Source: Flectobacillus rivi (GTDB lineage: Bacteria; Bacteroidota; Bacteroidia; Cytophagales; Spirosomataceae). From it: DNA of 64,000 bases. Shown here in pieces: positions 19,197-27,369 of the stretch (its first letter is position 1; each line of letters begins with the position of its first letter). Under the pieces are notes generated by a model. The model was not told the DNA's origin. It made no database searches and saw nothing but the letters and a program-made list of their open reading frames with translations. The stretch lies in contig NZ_JASHIE010000001.1 in NCBI RefSeq assembly GCF_030056655.1, positions 372,001 through 436,000 on the forward strand, written 5' to 3'. A program made the position numbers and the translations under genes.

Positions 19197-19778
19197 CTAA
19201 TGAACTCTATCACCTCGAATTTCTAAATTCGTAATAATGCTAGCTTCTATCTCAAGCCACTCATTCCAACGTTGTTTTACATATTCTGCTGGAAGGTATT
19301 CTTTGGCAAGGTCTATAAAATTAACATAATGTCCAGCTTCTGAAATCATTAGTTCATGATAAAACTTTTTCAAAGAGTCATCCTGAATCTCTTGAGATAA
19401 TATTCTAAAACGCTCACAACTACGAGCTTCAATAAGTGCATTGATAAAAAGTCGCTCTCCCAACTGCTGATCTTGAGTGCCTCCGTGACGGATACTAGCA
19501 TTCAACTGAATTACATATTCGTCTTTACGGGGTTTACCAAGAGCCAAGCCTCTTTTTTCGAGTTCACGAATTACCATGCGAAAATGAGCCCATTCTTCCG
19601 AAACAACGGGCATTAATACCTCTCGTAGTTTTTCTCTTTCAGGATATTGAATAATCAGTGAAATACAGGAAGAAGCTGCCTTCTGCTCGCAATAGGCATG
19701 GTCAATAAGAATTTCAGCGATATTTTTTTCAGCAATATTTACCCAACGTGGGTCTGTCGGAAGCTTAAGTCCAAGCAT
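19197..19778 (-). CDS. miaE: tRNA-(ms2io6A)-hydroxylase MiaE
   Basis: A 193-residue diiron hydroxylase of the MiaE family, which hydroxylates the isopentenyl group of ms2i6A at tRNA position 37. Ferritin-like metal-binding helices are seen in DHAYCEQKAA, EEWAHFRMV, ALIEARSCERF and SEAGHYVNF, giving the expected glutamate/histidine set. The start MLGLKLPTDPRW matches family N-termini. It stands alone between intergenic repeats and the putative porin gene. Confidence 0.93.
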   Translation of the reverse strand: MLGLKLPTDPRWVNIAEKNIAEILIDHAYCEQKAASSCISLIIQYPEREKLREVLMPVVSEEWAHFRMVIRELEKRGLALGKPRKDEYVIQLNASIRHGGTQDQQLGERLFINALIEARSCERFRILSQEIQDDSLKKFYHELMISEAGHYVNFIDLAKEYLPAEYVKQRWNEWLEIEASIITNLEIRGDRVH

Positions 19779-19993
19779 GGAAGTTTAAAATTAAGTTTCT
19801 TTAGCAAAAGACGCTATCTGTTAATTGTATATCGGTTATTAGATGTCAGGTAGGAATGAAAAATTAAAATCAACTATTTGACATTTGGCTTTCTGCAAAA
19901 ATATTTTTCAAAAATTCATATATGCCTTTGCCTAATACCTACAGCTAACAGCATGAAGCCTATAAAATTTAATTTTGGAATTTTATTGTTAAA

Positions 19994-21967
19994 TTAATCA
20001 AACAACAACCATCTAACCCCAAAACCAAAAGTTCTTCCAATACCTGCGTATCCTGGCGCAATGTAATAGCCATTAGTGCCCAACAATCGCTGGTTAGCAT
20101 GAGATAATTTGAAAAATACACGCACACGGTTGATTCGCATATCAGCAAAAATATCCGCTTGGAAATTACTATTTAAGTACTGAGTATCTTGTAAATAGAA
20201 TTGTTGCGTCGCAGGCATATAGGCATCGCCGTAATAGCCAGACTTGTAATATAATTCCAAACCTGCTTGGATGTAAAGCACTTTAGCATACAAAATATCC
20301 AACGCCAAACGTGAGTTAATCGTAATGGCTGGCATACGAATCAAATCAGAACTTTTGGTATAAGCCCAATAAATATTGTTGATATTGGTAAATTTTCCAG
20401 ACTGAAAACCCACTGTTCCACCTGCTCTAAAAATGGCAATTGGACTACCTGTTGACTGCTTGACAACTGCCTTTTGATCAAAATAAATGTAGTTGTCAAT
20501 CGTCTGAAAACTTGCAAATGGGCTAAATATAACGTTCTTGATTTTTATGGTACCATTGGCATAAAAACTTAGTACTTGTAAGTTTTTCAACTGGTTTGCC
20601 TGCGAAACTGTATCATTTAACCATCTGTAGGAGCTATTGTACATATACTGCTGTGCCAACGTTGGTACATTTCTAAAGAAGGTTCCACCGAAGTTGAGCC
20701 ACTTGCCCCTCAATTCTGCATTCAATCGATAGCCACTACCTACATGATATTCACCCTCCGCAAAAAACCTTGTACTATCTTTTAAATATTGATTGAGCCA
20801 AACTCCTACAAAGTTTTCACTTCTACTCAGTTTATCATTATTCAACAAATTGGTATAATTCAAGATTCTTTGTCGAAAATGGAGACGATAATTAAAGCCC
20901 TTGTAAAAACCTTTTATGCCAGATTTATGCTGAAATGTACTCGAACTAAAGCCATTGTATAGGGTATCTGTAGATGCAGGGCTTTTCAAATAACTTGAAG
21001 CATAAAATTTATTGGTCAAGCTAGTAGAATATGTTTTATCGACAAACTGTGTTTTTCTACTCTCATAATCCAAAGTTTGGAAGATTTGAAAGGCTTTGTA
21101 TCCTGCATATTCATGATACACATGGACGTTATTCCAAGTATCACGACTATTGGCACTAGTCAAAATGGCATTATTGTCGTCGTACAAGAGCAATGAATCG
21201 TACGGTACGCCATTACGAGCTACACCACCCTCATCAATAATATTATGGTCAAATCTGTTGAGATAGCCCATAATGGTATATTTCTTATTTTTACTCTGAT
21301 AGTTCGAATGTAGCATAAACTCCCAATGACCGATAGCATTAGGAATGGTCCCTGTAGTAGTTGTACCTCCTACCAATGGTTTAGTAGAAGTAATTCTATG
21401 CAAAGTCAAGCCCACATTCCAAAGCGAATCTATATTTCGATTAAAATCAAAATCCAAAATATCTTGCCCTTTACCTGCTGTCACATAATATATGTCCGAA
21501 TAAGGAGATCGAGTGTTGTAATATTTGACATCTTTAGGCTCTATGGCATACAACGAATAGGCATCATACCCAATTCGAGTGCCTAATTGGTCGGGAGCTT
21601 GGTAAAACAAAGGACGAGATGCCGTGCCTAATAACCCCAAATCTACATACGTATTATTGCGCTGTAAAATGGTGCTATAATTATGAAAACCCTTTAAAAG
21701 AGTATCGATAGTATAAAGTTTCTTTCGATTATTAAAAACATCTTCCTCTAAAAAATATCGACTAGAAGTAGGTCCATAGATAACCTTTGTAGAATCATCT
21801 AAACCACCTTTTTGATTGGTCTTTTTTTGTTGGGTTTGGGCTGGTGGAAAGCCATTATTGTTCCCTAAACCACCTGTAGAAAAAGTATTACTAGTGGTAG
21901 TTTGGGAAAAAATACTGCCAGAAATCAGCAGTGTAAATACGAGTATAAGATATTGCGATGTTTTCAC
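19994..21967 (-). CDS. Putative porin (Porin_10 type outer-membrane barrel)
   Basis: A 657-residue exported protein with a signal peptide ending near SIFSQ, a short threonine/asparagine/glycine-rich linker, and a long run of alternating hydrophobic and polar strands typical of an outer-membrane beta-barrel. Aromatic girdles are frequent and the C-terminus ends in GFGVRWLLFD. The start of the mature part, TKVIYGPTSSRYFLEEDVF, matches the conserved opening of Bacteroidota 'putative porin' proteins, for which transported substrates are unknown. A 50-bp gap separates it from lpxK upstream, so the two may be co-transcribed. Confidence 0.85.
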   Translation of the reverse strand: MKTSQYLILVFTLLISGSIFSQTTTSNTFSTGGLGNNNGFPPAQTQQKKTNQKGGLDDSTKVIYGPTSSRYFLEEDVFNNRKKLYTIDTLLKGFHNYSTILQRNNTYVDLGLLGTASRPLFYQAPDQLGTRIGYDAYSLYAIEPKDVKYYNTRSPYSDIYYVTAGKGQDILDFDFNRNIDSLWNVGLTLHRITSTKPLVGGTTTTGTIPNAIGHWEFMLHSNYQSKNKKYTIMGYLNRFDHNIIDEGGVARNGVPYDSLLLYDDNNAILTSANSRDTWNNVHVYHEYAGYKAFQIFQTLDYESRKTQFVDKTYSTSLTNKFYASSYLKSPASTDTLYNGFSSSTFQHKSGIKGFYKGFNYRLHFRQRILNYTNLLNNDKLSRSENFVGVWLNQYLKDSTRFFAEGEYHVGSGYRLNAELRGKWLNFGGTFFRNVPTLAQQYMYNSSYRWLNDTVSQANQLKNLQVLSFYANGTIKIKNVIFSPFASFQTIDNYIYFDQKAVVKQSTGSPIAIFRAGGTVGFQSGKFTNINNIYWAYTKSSDLIRMPAITINSRLALDILYAKVLYIQAGLELYYKSGYYGDAYMPATQQFYLQDTQYLNSNFQADIFADMRINRVRVFFKLSHANQRLLGTNGYYIAPGYAGIGRTFGFGVRWLLFD

Positions 21968-22018
21968 CCTGCAAAATTAATCCATTATCCGAATCCTTCG
22001 GCATAATATCTGTGAGAA

Positions 22019-23077
22019 TTAAGATACGTGCATTTGACAATGACTCAAAATCAGCTCGTCAAATTGTTTTTTCTGATTGGCATCAAAACCAATTTGAATA
22101 GGTAAATAATAAAAAAGGTGCTGTTTATCAGGAAAGTCTGCCAACAGAGGTTTTATTTTCACCATGTCTTTTTCTGTCATTAAAACGCCTTGGGCTCCTA
22201 TTTCTGCTTTTTCAAGTATTGCTAAAACTTTTTCAATATCGGCTTTAGTATAAGAGTAATGATCGGGGTAAACGATATTTTCAATGATTTCAAAAGTAGC
22301 TTTTGCATAATTTTCAAACAATTGAGGTTGTGCAATACCCGACAGCAATACTACCTTCTTTGGTATTTGGAGCACCCAGTCATCTATGCAAGAAGTAACT
22401 TCACCGTATTGAATTGTCGAAAAAAATACTGGACTAGCTTCATTCAAATATGGCTTGAGTTTTTGGATAAAACCTTGTTGCTGTGCTTTCCCAAGATTGT
22501 CTGGACATTTGGACACAATCACAATATCAGCTCGCTTCAGTCCAGTTCGGTTTTCGCGCAAGCGTCCCGCAGGAAAAGGAAAATCTTTAAAAATAGGTCT
22601 TTGAAAATCAATCAAAACGATATTTAAGGATGGCTTGATGGCTCTATGCTGAAAAGCGTCGTCTAGCACGATTACCTCAGGATGTACTCCTGTCATAAGT
22701 TCGGATACGCCTAAAACTCTTTTTTCGGAAACGGCTACAGAAATTTGATGTCCAAATTTTTGATAAAATTGCATCGGTTCATCGCCAAGGTCTTCCGCTG
22801 TAGAATGTGGATTTGCTAACAGATACCCCTTTGTTTTACGACCGTAGCCTCTACTCAAAGTTGCGAGTAAATAGTAAGGTTGTAGTAGTCGAATCAAGTA
22901 TTCGACATGGGGACTTTTGCCTGTTCCACCAACGGTAATATTGCCAACATTGATGATGGGTAAATCAAAAGATTTTGACGATTTTATTCCCCAATCAAAA
23001 AGTAGATTTCTGAAAGAGGTAATCCAACCATATAATATCGAAAAAGGTCGCAACAGACCTATTAGTATAATATTCAT
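22019..23077 (-). CDS. lpxK: Tetraacyldisaccharide 4'-kinase LpxK
   Basis: A 352-residue LpxK, which phosphorylates the 4' position of the lipid A precursor at the inner face of the cytoplasmic membrane. The P-loop NVGNITVGGTGKSPHVEYLI is at about residues 40-60. LSRGYGRKTKGYLL, the DEPM motif (LGDEPMQFYQKF) and VLDDAFQHRAI further identify the family. The N-terminal hydrophobic helix (PFSILYGWITSFRNLLF) is the expected membrane anchor. It starts at an ATG facing a 376-bp divergent intergenic region shared with menC. Confidence 0.96.
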   Translation of the reverse strand: MNIILIGLLRPFSILYGWITSFRNLLFDWGIKSSKSFDLPIINVGNITVGGTGKSPHVEYLIRLLQPYYLLATLSRGYGRKTKGYLLANPHSTAEDLGDEPMQFYQKFGHQISVAVSEKRVLGVSELMTGVHPEVIVLDDAFQHRAIKPSLNIVLIDFQRPIFKDFPFPAGRLRENRTGLKRADIVIVSKCPDNLGKAQQQGFIQKLKPYLNEASPVFFSTIQYGEVTSCIDDWVLQIPKKVVLLSGIAQPQLFENYAKATFEIIENIVYPDHYSYTKADIEKVLAILEKAEIGAQGVLMTEKDMVKIKPLLADFPDKQHLFYYLPIQIGFDANQKKQFDELILSHCQMHVS

Positions 23078-23243
23078 AAGTTAATTGAACATCGATTTTT
23101 AAATAAATTCAATTATTTGACCGATTTTACAAGACAAAATTCTGAAAGAGTAACGACTTTTTACTAATTTCACCTCCCTTTTAAGAAAGTTTAACGAGTA
23201 ACTGGCAAAACAATTTTAGACAATATTCTAAAAGTCAATTCAT

Positions 23244-23289
23244 TACAAAGTAAAAAAATCGTAAATTGTTTTTTAATTTTTACTTTGTA
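23244..23289. promoter_or_regulatory. 13-bp inverted repeat in lpxK-menC divergent region
   Basis: TACAAAGTAAAAA (23244-23256) and its exact inverse (23277-23289) are separated by 20 bp. Each arm carries TACTTTG pointing outward, close to but not exactly the TAnnTTTG -7 motif. It may mark paired divergent promoters or a shared regulator site. The rest of 23078-23453 shows no gene. Confidence 0.3.
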
Positions 23290-23453
23290 GCCACGCCAAG
23301 TAGATTTTTGCAGGGCTTCTGAAAGAGCTTTATGATAATTGAAGAATTTATTATTCAACCTCTAAGGTCTTCACATTATCCGCCTTTTTCCAATATAATT
23401 GTCATCAACCAAACGGGGCATTCTCCTATTTGCGTCCTTATTAATACATAAAA

Positions 23454-24548
23454 ATGAGTCTCAAAGCGGTCTTTTCAAAACATACACTCCACTTCAAGTT
23501 TGAAGCAGGAACGTCGAGGGGTGTTCTAACAGAAAAAGATAGTTATTTTATTAAAATTTTTGATACCGAAAACCCTCATGTTTTCGGTTTGGGAGAATGT
23601 GCGCCTTTGAAAGGATTGAGCATCGACGACCGACCAGATTTTGAGCTTCAATTATTGAGCATCTGCGAGTATTTTAATACGCTTGACCTAGAAGTTTTTT
23701 CTTGGAATTTGAGCATTATCTTAGACCAAGTTCTTGACAAATCCTTCCCTTCTATCGTTTTTGGTTTCGAAACTGCCATGTTAGACTTACTAAATGGCGG
23801 CAAAAGAGTCATTTATGACAATGGTTTTCATCAAAACCAACGTAATTTGCCTATCAACGGGCTAATATGGATGGGCGATAAAGAGTTTATGCTTCGACAG
23901 ATTGATGAAAAGCTAGCGGCGGGCTATACAACGATCAAAATGAAAGTTGGTGCGATTGATTTTGAAAAAGAATGTGAGTTGTTGGGTTACATCCGCAAGC
24001 ATTTTTCCAAAGATGAAATCACCCTACGTGTAGACGCCAATGGTGCGTTTGGCTTTGATACGGCACTCGAAAAACTCAAGCGATTGTCCGAATATGAGCT
24101 TCATTCTATTGAACAACCCATCAAACAAGGGAATACCGAAATTATGGCCGAGTTATGCCAAACTTCGCCACTTCCTATTGCACTCGATGAGGAATTAATC
24201 GGCATGAAGGAATATCCTGAGAAGTATAAATTGCTCAAAAAAATTATGCCTCAATATATTATCCTCAAACCATCACTAGTGGGAGGATTTCAACAATGTA
24301 GAGAGTGGATAGAAAATGCCAACCGACTTAAGATTGGTTGGTGGATGACCTCAGCGCTAGAGTCAAATGTTGGACTTAATGCGATTACACAGTTTGCTGC
24401 CGAATTTGCCAACCCTCTTCCGCAAGGATTGGGTACAGGACAACTTTATCATAACAATATTCCTTCACCTTTGGTTATAGAAAAAGGATTCATGACTTAT
24501 CAAGCCGAAAAACCTTGGGATTTATCTATTCTTAACTTTTTGGTATAG
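23454..24548 (+). CDS. menC: o-Succinylbenzoate synthase-like enolase-superfamily enzyme
   Basis: A 364-residue enolase-superfamily protein, best read as MenC, which dehydrates SHCHC to o-succinylbenzoate in menaquinone synthesis. The lysine pair is in TIKMKVG (near residue 162). The metal ligands are Asp in RVDANGAF, Glu in HSIEQP and Asp in IALDEEL, and the second catalytic lysine is in YIILKPSLVGG. The opening FGLGECAPLKGLS is typical of MenC. The alternative is a dipeptide epimerase or muconate cycloisomerase of the same superfamily, but the Bacteroidota-style sequence favours MenC. No other men genes are in the window. Confidence 0.85.
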   Translation: MSLKAVFSKHTLHFKFEAGTSRGVLTEKDSYFIKIFDTENPHVFGLGECAPLKGLSIDDRPDFELQLLSICEYFNTLDLEVFSWNLSIILDQVLDKSFPSIVFGFETAMLDLLNGGKRVIYDNGFHQNQRNLPINGLIWMGDKEFMLRQIDEKLAAGYTTIKMKVGAIDFEKECELLGYIRKHFSKDEITLRVDANGAFGFDTALEKLKRLSEYELHSIEQPIKQGNTEIMAELCQTSPLPIALDEELIGMKEYPEKYKLLKKIMPQYIILKPSLVGGFQQCREWIENANRLKIGWWMTSALESNVGLNAITQFAAEFANPLPQGLGTGQLYHNNIPSPLVIEKGFMTYQAEKPWDLSILNFLV

Positions 24549-24699
24549 ACGATTCAGCGAAATTTTTTAATTTATGCTATTAGGTTAAAGGTCATTTGTT
24601 ATTTTTGTGAAATTTCTTTTATCTCAAGTATCTTAAAAAACTTGAAATAACACCCGAACCTGGTTTCGGAAAAAGTCAAAACACGAAACATTCCCAACA

Positions 24700-25104
24700 A
24701 TGGATTTGCAAAAATTAGACGAAGCTTTACTAGCCCTATTCGAGAAAAGAGTAGAATTGAGCCAAATGGGCTACGACCACGCTAGCTATGATGACATTGA
24801 AGAAGAACTTCACGATTTGGAAGATGACTTCAACGACGAATATGGAGACTTTTTAGAAGGAATCTTGAAAGAAGTACACGATGAATATTGTCCAGAGTCT
24901 GACGTATTATTACCAACAGCTTACCTAGCGAAGAAATTCGTAGTAACTGCCGATGGTGCGATTGAAGTCGGAAGAGATGCAGGTGTTGAAGTAGAGTTTG
25001 TTGACGATCCAGCCGCAAATGCTCGTCTGATATTGTTACCTAGTCCTACTCGCATCGTATTTATCGTAGGAAAACAAAAGAAAATCGTTTGGAAAGCAGA
25101 ATAG
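24700..25104 (+). CDS. Acidic conserved hypothetical protein
   Basis: A 134-residue acidic protein whose first half is a probable helical hairpin rich in Asp/Glu (SYDDIEEELHDLEDDFNDEY). The second half is a small beta-rich part (KKFVVTADGAIEVGRDAGVEVEFVDD; RIVFIVGKQKKIVWKAE). There is no signal peptide and no known catalytic motif. I do not recognise the family with certainty. It sits 150 bp after menC and 60 bp before an L,D-transpeptidase gene in the same direction, without an evident terminator between. Confidence 0.8.
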   Translation: MDLQKLDEALLALFEKRVELSQMGYDHASYDDIEEELHDLEDDFNDEYGDFLEGILKEVHDEYCPESDVLLPTAYLAKKFVVTADGAIEVGRDAGVEVEFVDDPAANARLILLPSPTRIVFIVGKQKKIVWKAE

Positions 25105-25164
25105 AACCTAGGGTTACAATAATGAGAACGATTAAAATTTCTTTTTAACCAAAATAGATTCCCA

Positions 25165-25968
25165 TTGCGTAACTTTAAATTAATCAGCACATTAGTTGCT
25201 TCTATTTTCTTGACAACAGCATTTATGGTAGAAGATTTCAAGGCATTGCAATTGAAATACGACCGAGTACAAACCGCTTATGACCAAAAATCAGAAGCGG
25301 TTTTTGCTTTATTGGCCTCCAAACATTTACAACCCAGCCAATTGGAATTGTATTTCAGAGCCATTAAAAATGAAAAAATAGTAGAAATTTGGGGTAGAAA
25401 TCGCGGAGAAGAACAATTTCGACATATAACTGATTATGCTTTTGCAGGCTATTGCGGGTCGTTAGGTCCCAAAAGAAAAGAGGGTGATATGCAAATTCCT
25501 GAAGGGTTTTACCATATTAATCGCTTTAATCCCATGAGTAGTTTTTATCTCTCGTTAGGACTAAATTACCCAAATGAATCTGACCGAATTTTGAGTCACA
25601 AAGTCAAACCTGGCTCAGATATATTCATCCACGGCACCAATGTAACTTCAGGTTGTATTCCTATCACTGACGACAAAATAAAAGAGGTATATATCTTGGC
25701 CATTGAAGCTAGAAATGCTGGTCAAGAAAAAATCCCAGTCGATATTTTCCCTGCAAGACTCGATGAGAAATCGTTTGAGGAGTTAAAAACGTACAGTAAA
25801 AGTTCAGAATACATCGAATATTGGCGTCCTTGGCTTGGCAACAAAATCATCAATAGCGATGCCATGCAACAATTTTGGGCACAACTCCAACCACGTTATC
25901 AGTATTTTGAAACTCACAAACAGCTCAAGACATTTAAGGTAACAGGAAATGGAAAATATGTTTATTGA
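25165..25968 (+). CDS. YafK-type murein L,D-transpeptidase family protein
   Basis: A 267-residue exported protein with a YkuD (L,D-transpeptidase) catalytic domain of the YafK/DpaA branch. The signal peptide is MRNFKLISTLVASIFLTTAF. Family motifs are CGSLGPKRKEGDMQIPEGFY, NPMSSFYLSLGLNYPN and the active-site signature HGTNVTSGCIPI, with His156 and Cys163 as catalytic residues. YafK-type enzymes act on the peptidoglycan peptide or its lipoprotein link; the reaction here is not shown. The start is TTG at 25165: an in-frame TGA at 25123 closes the frame above it, and the first ATG would remove the signal peptide. Confidence 0.88.
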   Translation: MRNFKLISTLVASIFLTTAFMVEDFKALQLKYDRVQTAYDQKSEAVFALLASKHLQPSQLELYFRAIKNEKIVEIWGRNRGEEQFRHITDYAFAGYCGSLGPKRKEGDMQIPEGFYHINRFNPMSSFYLSLGLNYPNESDRILSHKVKPGSDIFIHGTNVTSGCIPITDDKIKEVYILAIEARNAGQEKIPVDIFPARLDEKSFEELKTYSKSSEYIEYWRPWLGNKIINSDAMQQFWAQLQPRYQYFETHKQLKTFKVTGNGKYVY

Positions 25969-26312
25969 TAATTTGAAAATTTGGTGATTTGAAGATTTGA
26001 AAATGAGGTGTTTTAAAAGCTGTTATAAGCTTTGAACTAATGGATAAGTAAGAAGACGGTATTAGTTAATTGTATATTCGTTATTTGAATATATATAACT
26101 AAAAAGGCATCGGCAAATTGTACTTCAGATATATTATTGGTTTAATTTTTACTTCTACTCAATACTAAAAAAGGCTGTTGATTTCTAAGAAATCAACAGC
26201 CTTTTTTAGTATCATCGAAAGTTAGTTGTTATTTTTAACAGGCGATCTTTCTAATTTTATCATGTGATTATAAATCATTTTCAAATCTTCAAATCATCAA
26301 ATTTTCAAATTA
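25969..26312. repeat. 38-bp inverted repeat flush with two convergent stop codons
   Basis: Arms at 25969-26006 and 26275-26312 match as inverse copies at 37 of 38 positions (words such as GATTTGAAGATTTGAAAATG). One arm begins directly after the L,D-transpeptidase stop and the other ends 2 bp before the hemF stop codon. The 268-bp centre has no gene but contains the strong terminator at 26164-26210. Confidence 0.75.
26164..26210. terminator. bidirectional rho-independent terminator
   Basis: A perfect 22-bp stem with a 3-nt loop (TAA); the arm contains GGCTGTTGATTTC, with A6 on one side and T6 on the other. It lies between the converging L,D-transpeptidase and hemF genes and should stop transcription from both sides. 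Confidence 0.92.
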
Positions 26313-26314
26313 CC

Positions 26315-27211
26315 CTACACCCACTCAATACCTTTTTTCAACAACGAAAGTGTGCGTTCTTCTTCAGAACCTTCTTCGGCTTGGTAGTTATAAACCCATT
26401 GAGCCATTGGAGGCATACTCATCAAAATAGATTCTGTACGGCCGTTAGTTTCTAAACCAAACTTCGTTCCACGATCATGCACCAAATTGAACTCAACATA
26501 GCGACCACGACGAAGTGCCTGAAATTCTTTCTCACGCTCGGTATAAGGAATATCCTTGTTCTTATTCATGTAATAGGTATAAATTGGCGCAAAAGCCTCC
26601 CCTATCGATTTCACAAACTCAAATAGCTGATTTTTATCTCTTGTTTCATCGACTTTTTGATAATCAAAGAAGATACCGCCGATACCACGTGTTTCATTAC
26701 GATGAGTATTAAAGAAATAGTCGTCAGCCCATGTTCTAAATTTAGGATAATACTCGACATTATGCTTATCACAAGCGTCCTTTAATTGCTGATGAAACCA
26801 TTGAGCATCCTCATCTACGATATAATGCGGAGTCAGGTCTATACCACCACCAAACCAGAATACACCGTTACTCATTTCGAAATAACGCACATTCATGTGA
26901 ATAATTGGCACCTTTGGACTTTGTGGGTGAATAACGATAGATACTCCAGTAGCAAAAAAATCTACTTTCTCTTTCAGCCCCATTGAAGCCAACATTTTCT
27001 CATGTAAGTCACCCCAAACCGCCGAGAACATAACGCCACCTTTTTCGATAACATTCCCTTTTTGAATCACTCGACTACGACCTCCACCACCAGCTTCACG
27101 AATCCATAAATCTTCATGAAATTTAGCAGCACCATCCGCTTGTTCCAAAGCAGCACAAATTTGGTCTTGTAAACCTTCGAAGTATAGTTTTATTTCCTCT
27201 TTAGTAACCAT
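26315..27211 (-). CDS. hemF: Oxygen-dependent coproporphyrinogen III oxidase HemF
   Basis: A 298-residue HemF, the aerobic enzyme converting coproporphyrinogen III to protoporphyrinogen IX in haem synthesis. Family motifs are intact: GGGGRSRVIQ, IHMNVRYFEM, FWFGGGIDLTPHYI, RGIGGIFFDY, and RRGRYVEFNLVHDRGTKFGL near the C-terminus. Length is normal and no signal peptide is present. TACCTTTG (minus strand, 27235-27228) lies 17 bp upstream of the start and matches the -7 consensus, but a -33 box is not visible. Confidence 0.97.
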   Translation of the reverse strand: MVTKEEIKLYFEGLQDQICAALEQADGAAKFHEDLWIREAGGGGRSRVIQKGNVIEKGGVMFSAVWGDLHEKMLASMGLKEKVDFFATGVSIVIHPQSPKVPIIHMNVRYFEMSNGVFWFGGGIDLTPHYIVDEDAQWFHQQLKDACDKHNVEYYPKFRTWADDYFFNTHRNETRGIGGIFFDYQKVDETRDKNQLFEFVKSIGEAFAPIYTYYMNKNKDIPYTEREKEFQALRRGRYVEFNLVHDRGTKFGLETNGRTESILMSMPPMAQWVYNYQAEEGSEEERTLSLLKKGIEWV

Positions 27212-27234
27212 TTTTTTGTTGTTTTTACAAAGGT

Positions 27235-27287
27235 AATAGGCACAGGGTATTTTTTAGCGCTAAACTAAAAATTACCCTGTGCCTATT
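27235..27287 (-). terminator. hairpin between PBP1A and hemF
   Basis: A perfect 15-bp stem (AATAGGCACAGGGTA with its inverse) and a 23-nt A/T-rich loop, placed after the PBP1A stop and before hemF on the minus strand. It probably terminates PBP1A transcription. Confidence 0.7.
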
Positions 27288-27369
27288 CTTACTTTGTTTA
27301 ATACATCTTGCTTTCCAACTTGTAAAGCAAATTTATATTAGTGTTTTTCAAAAGTTCAAATCTTTAGTA

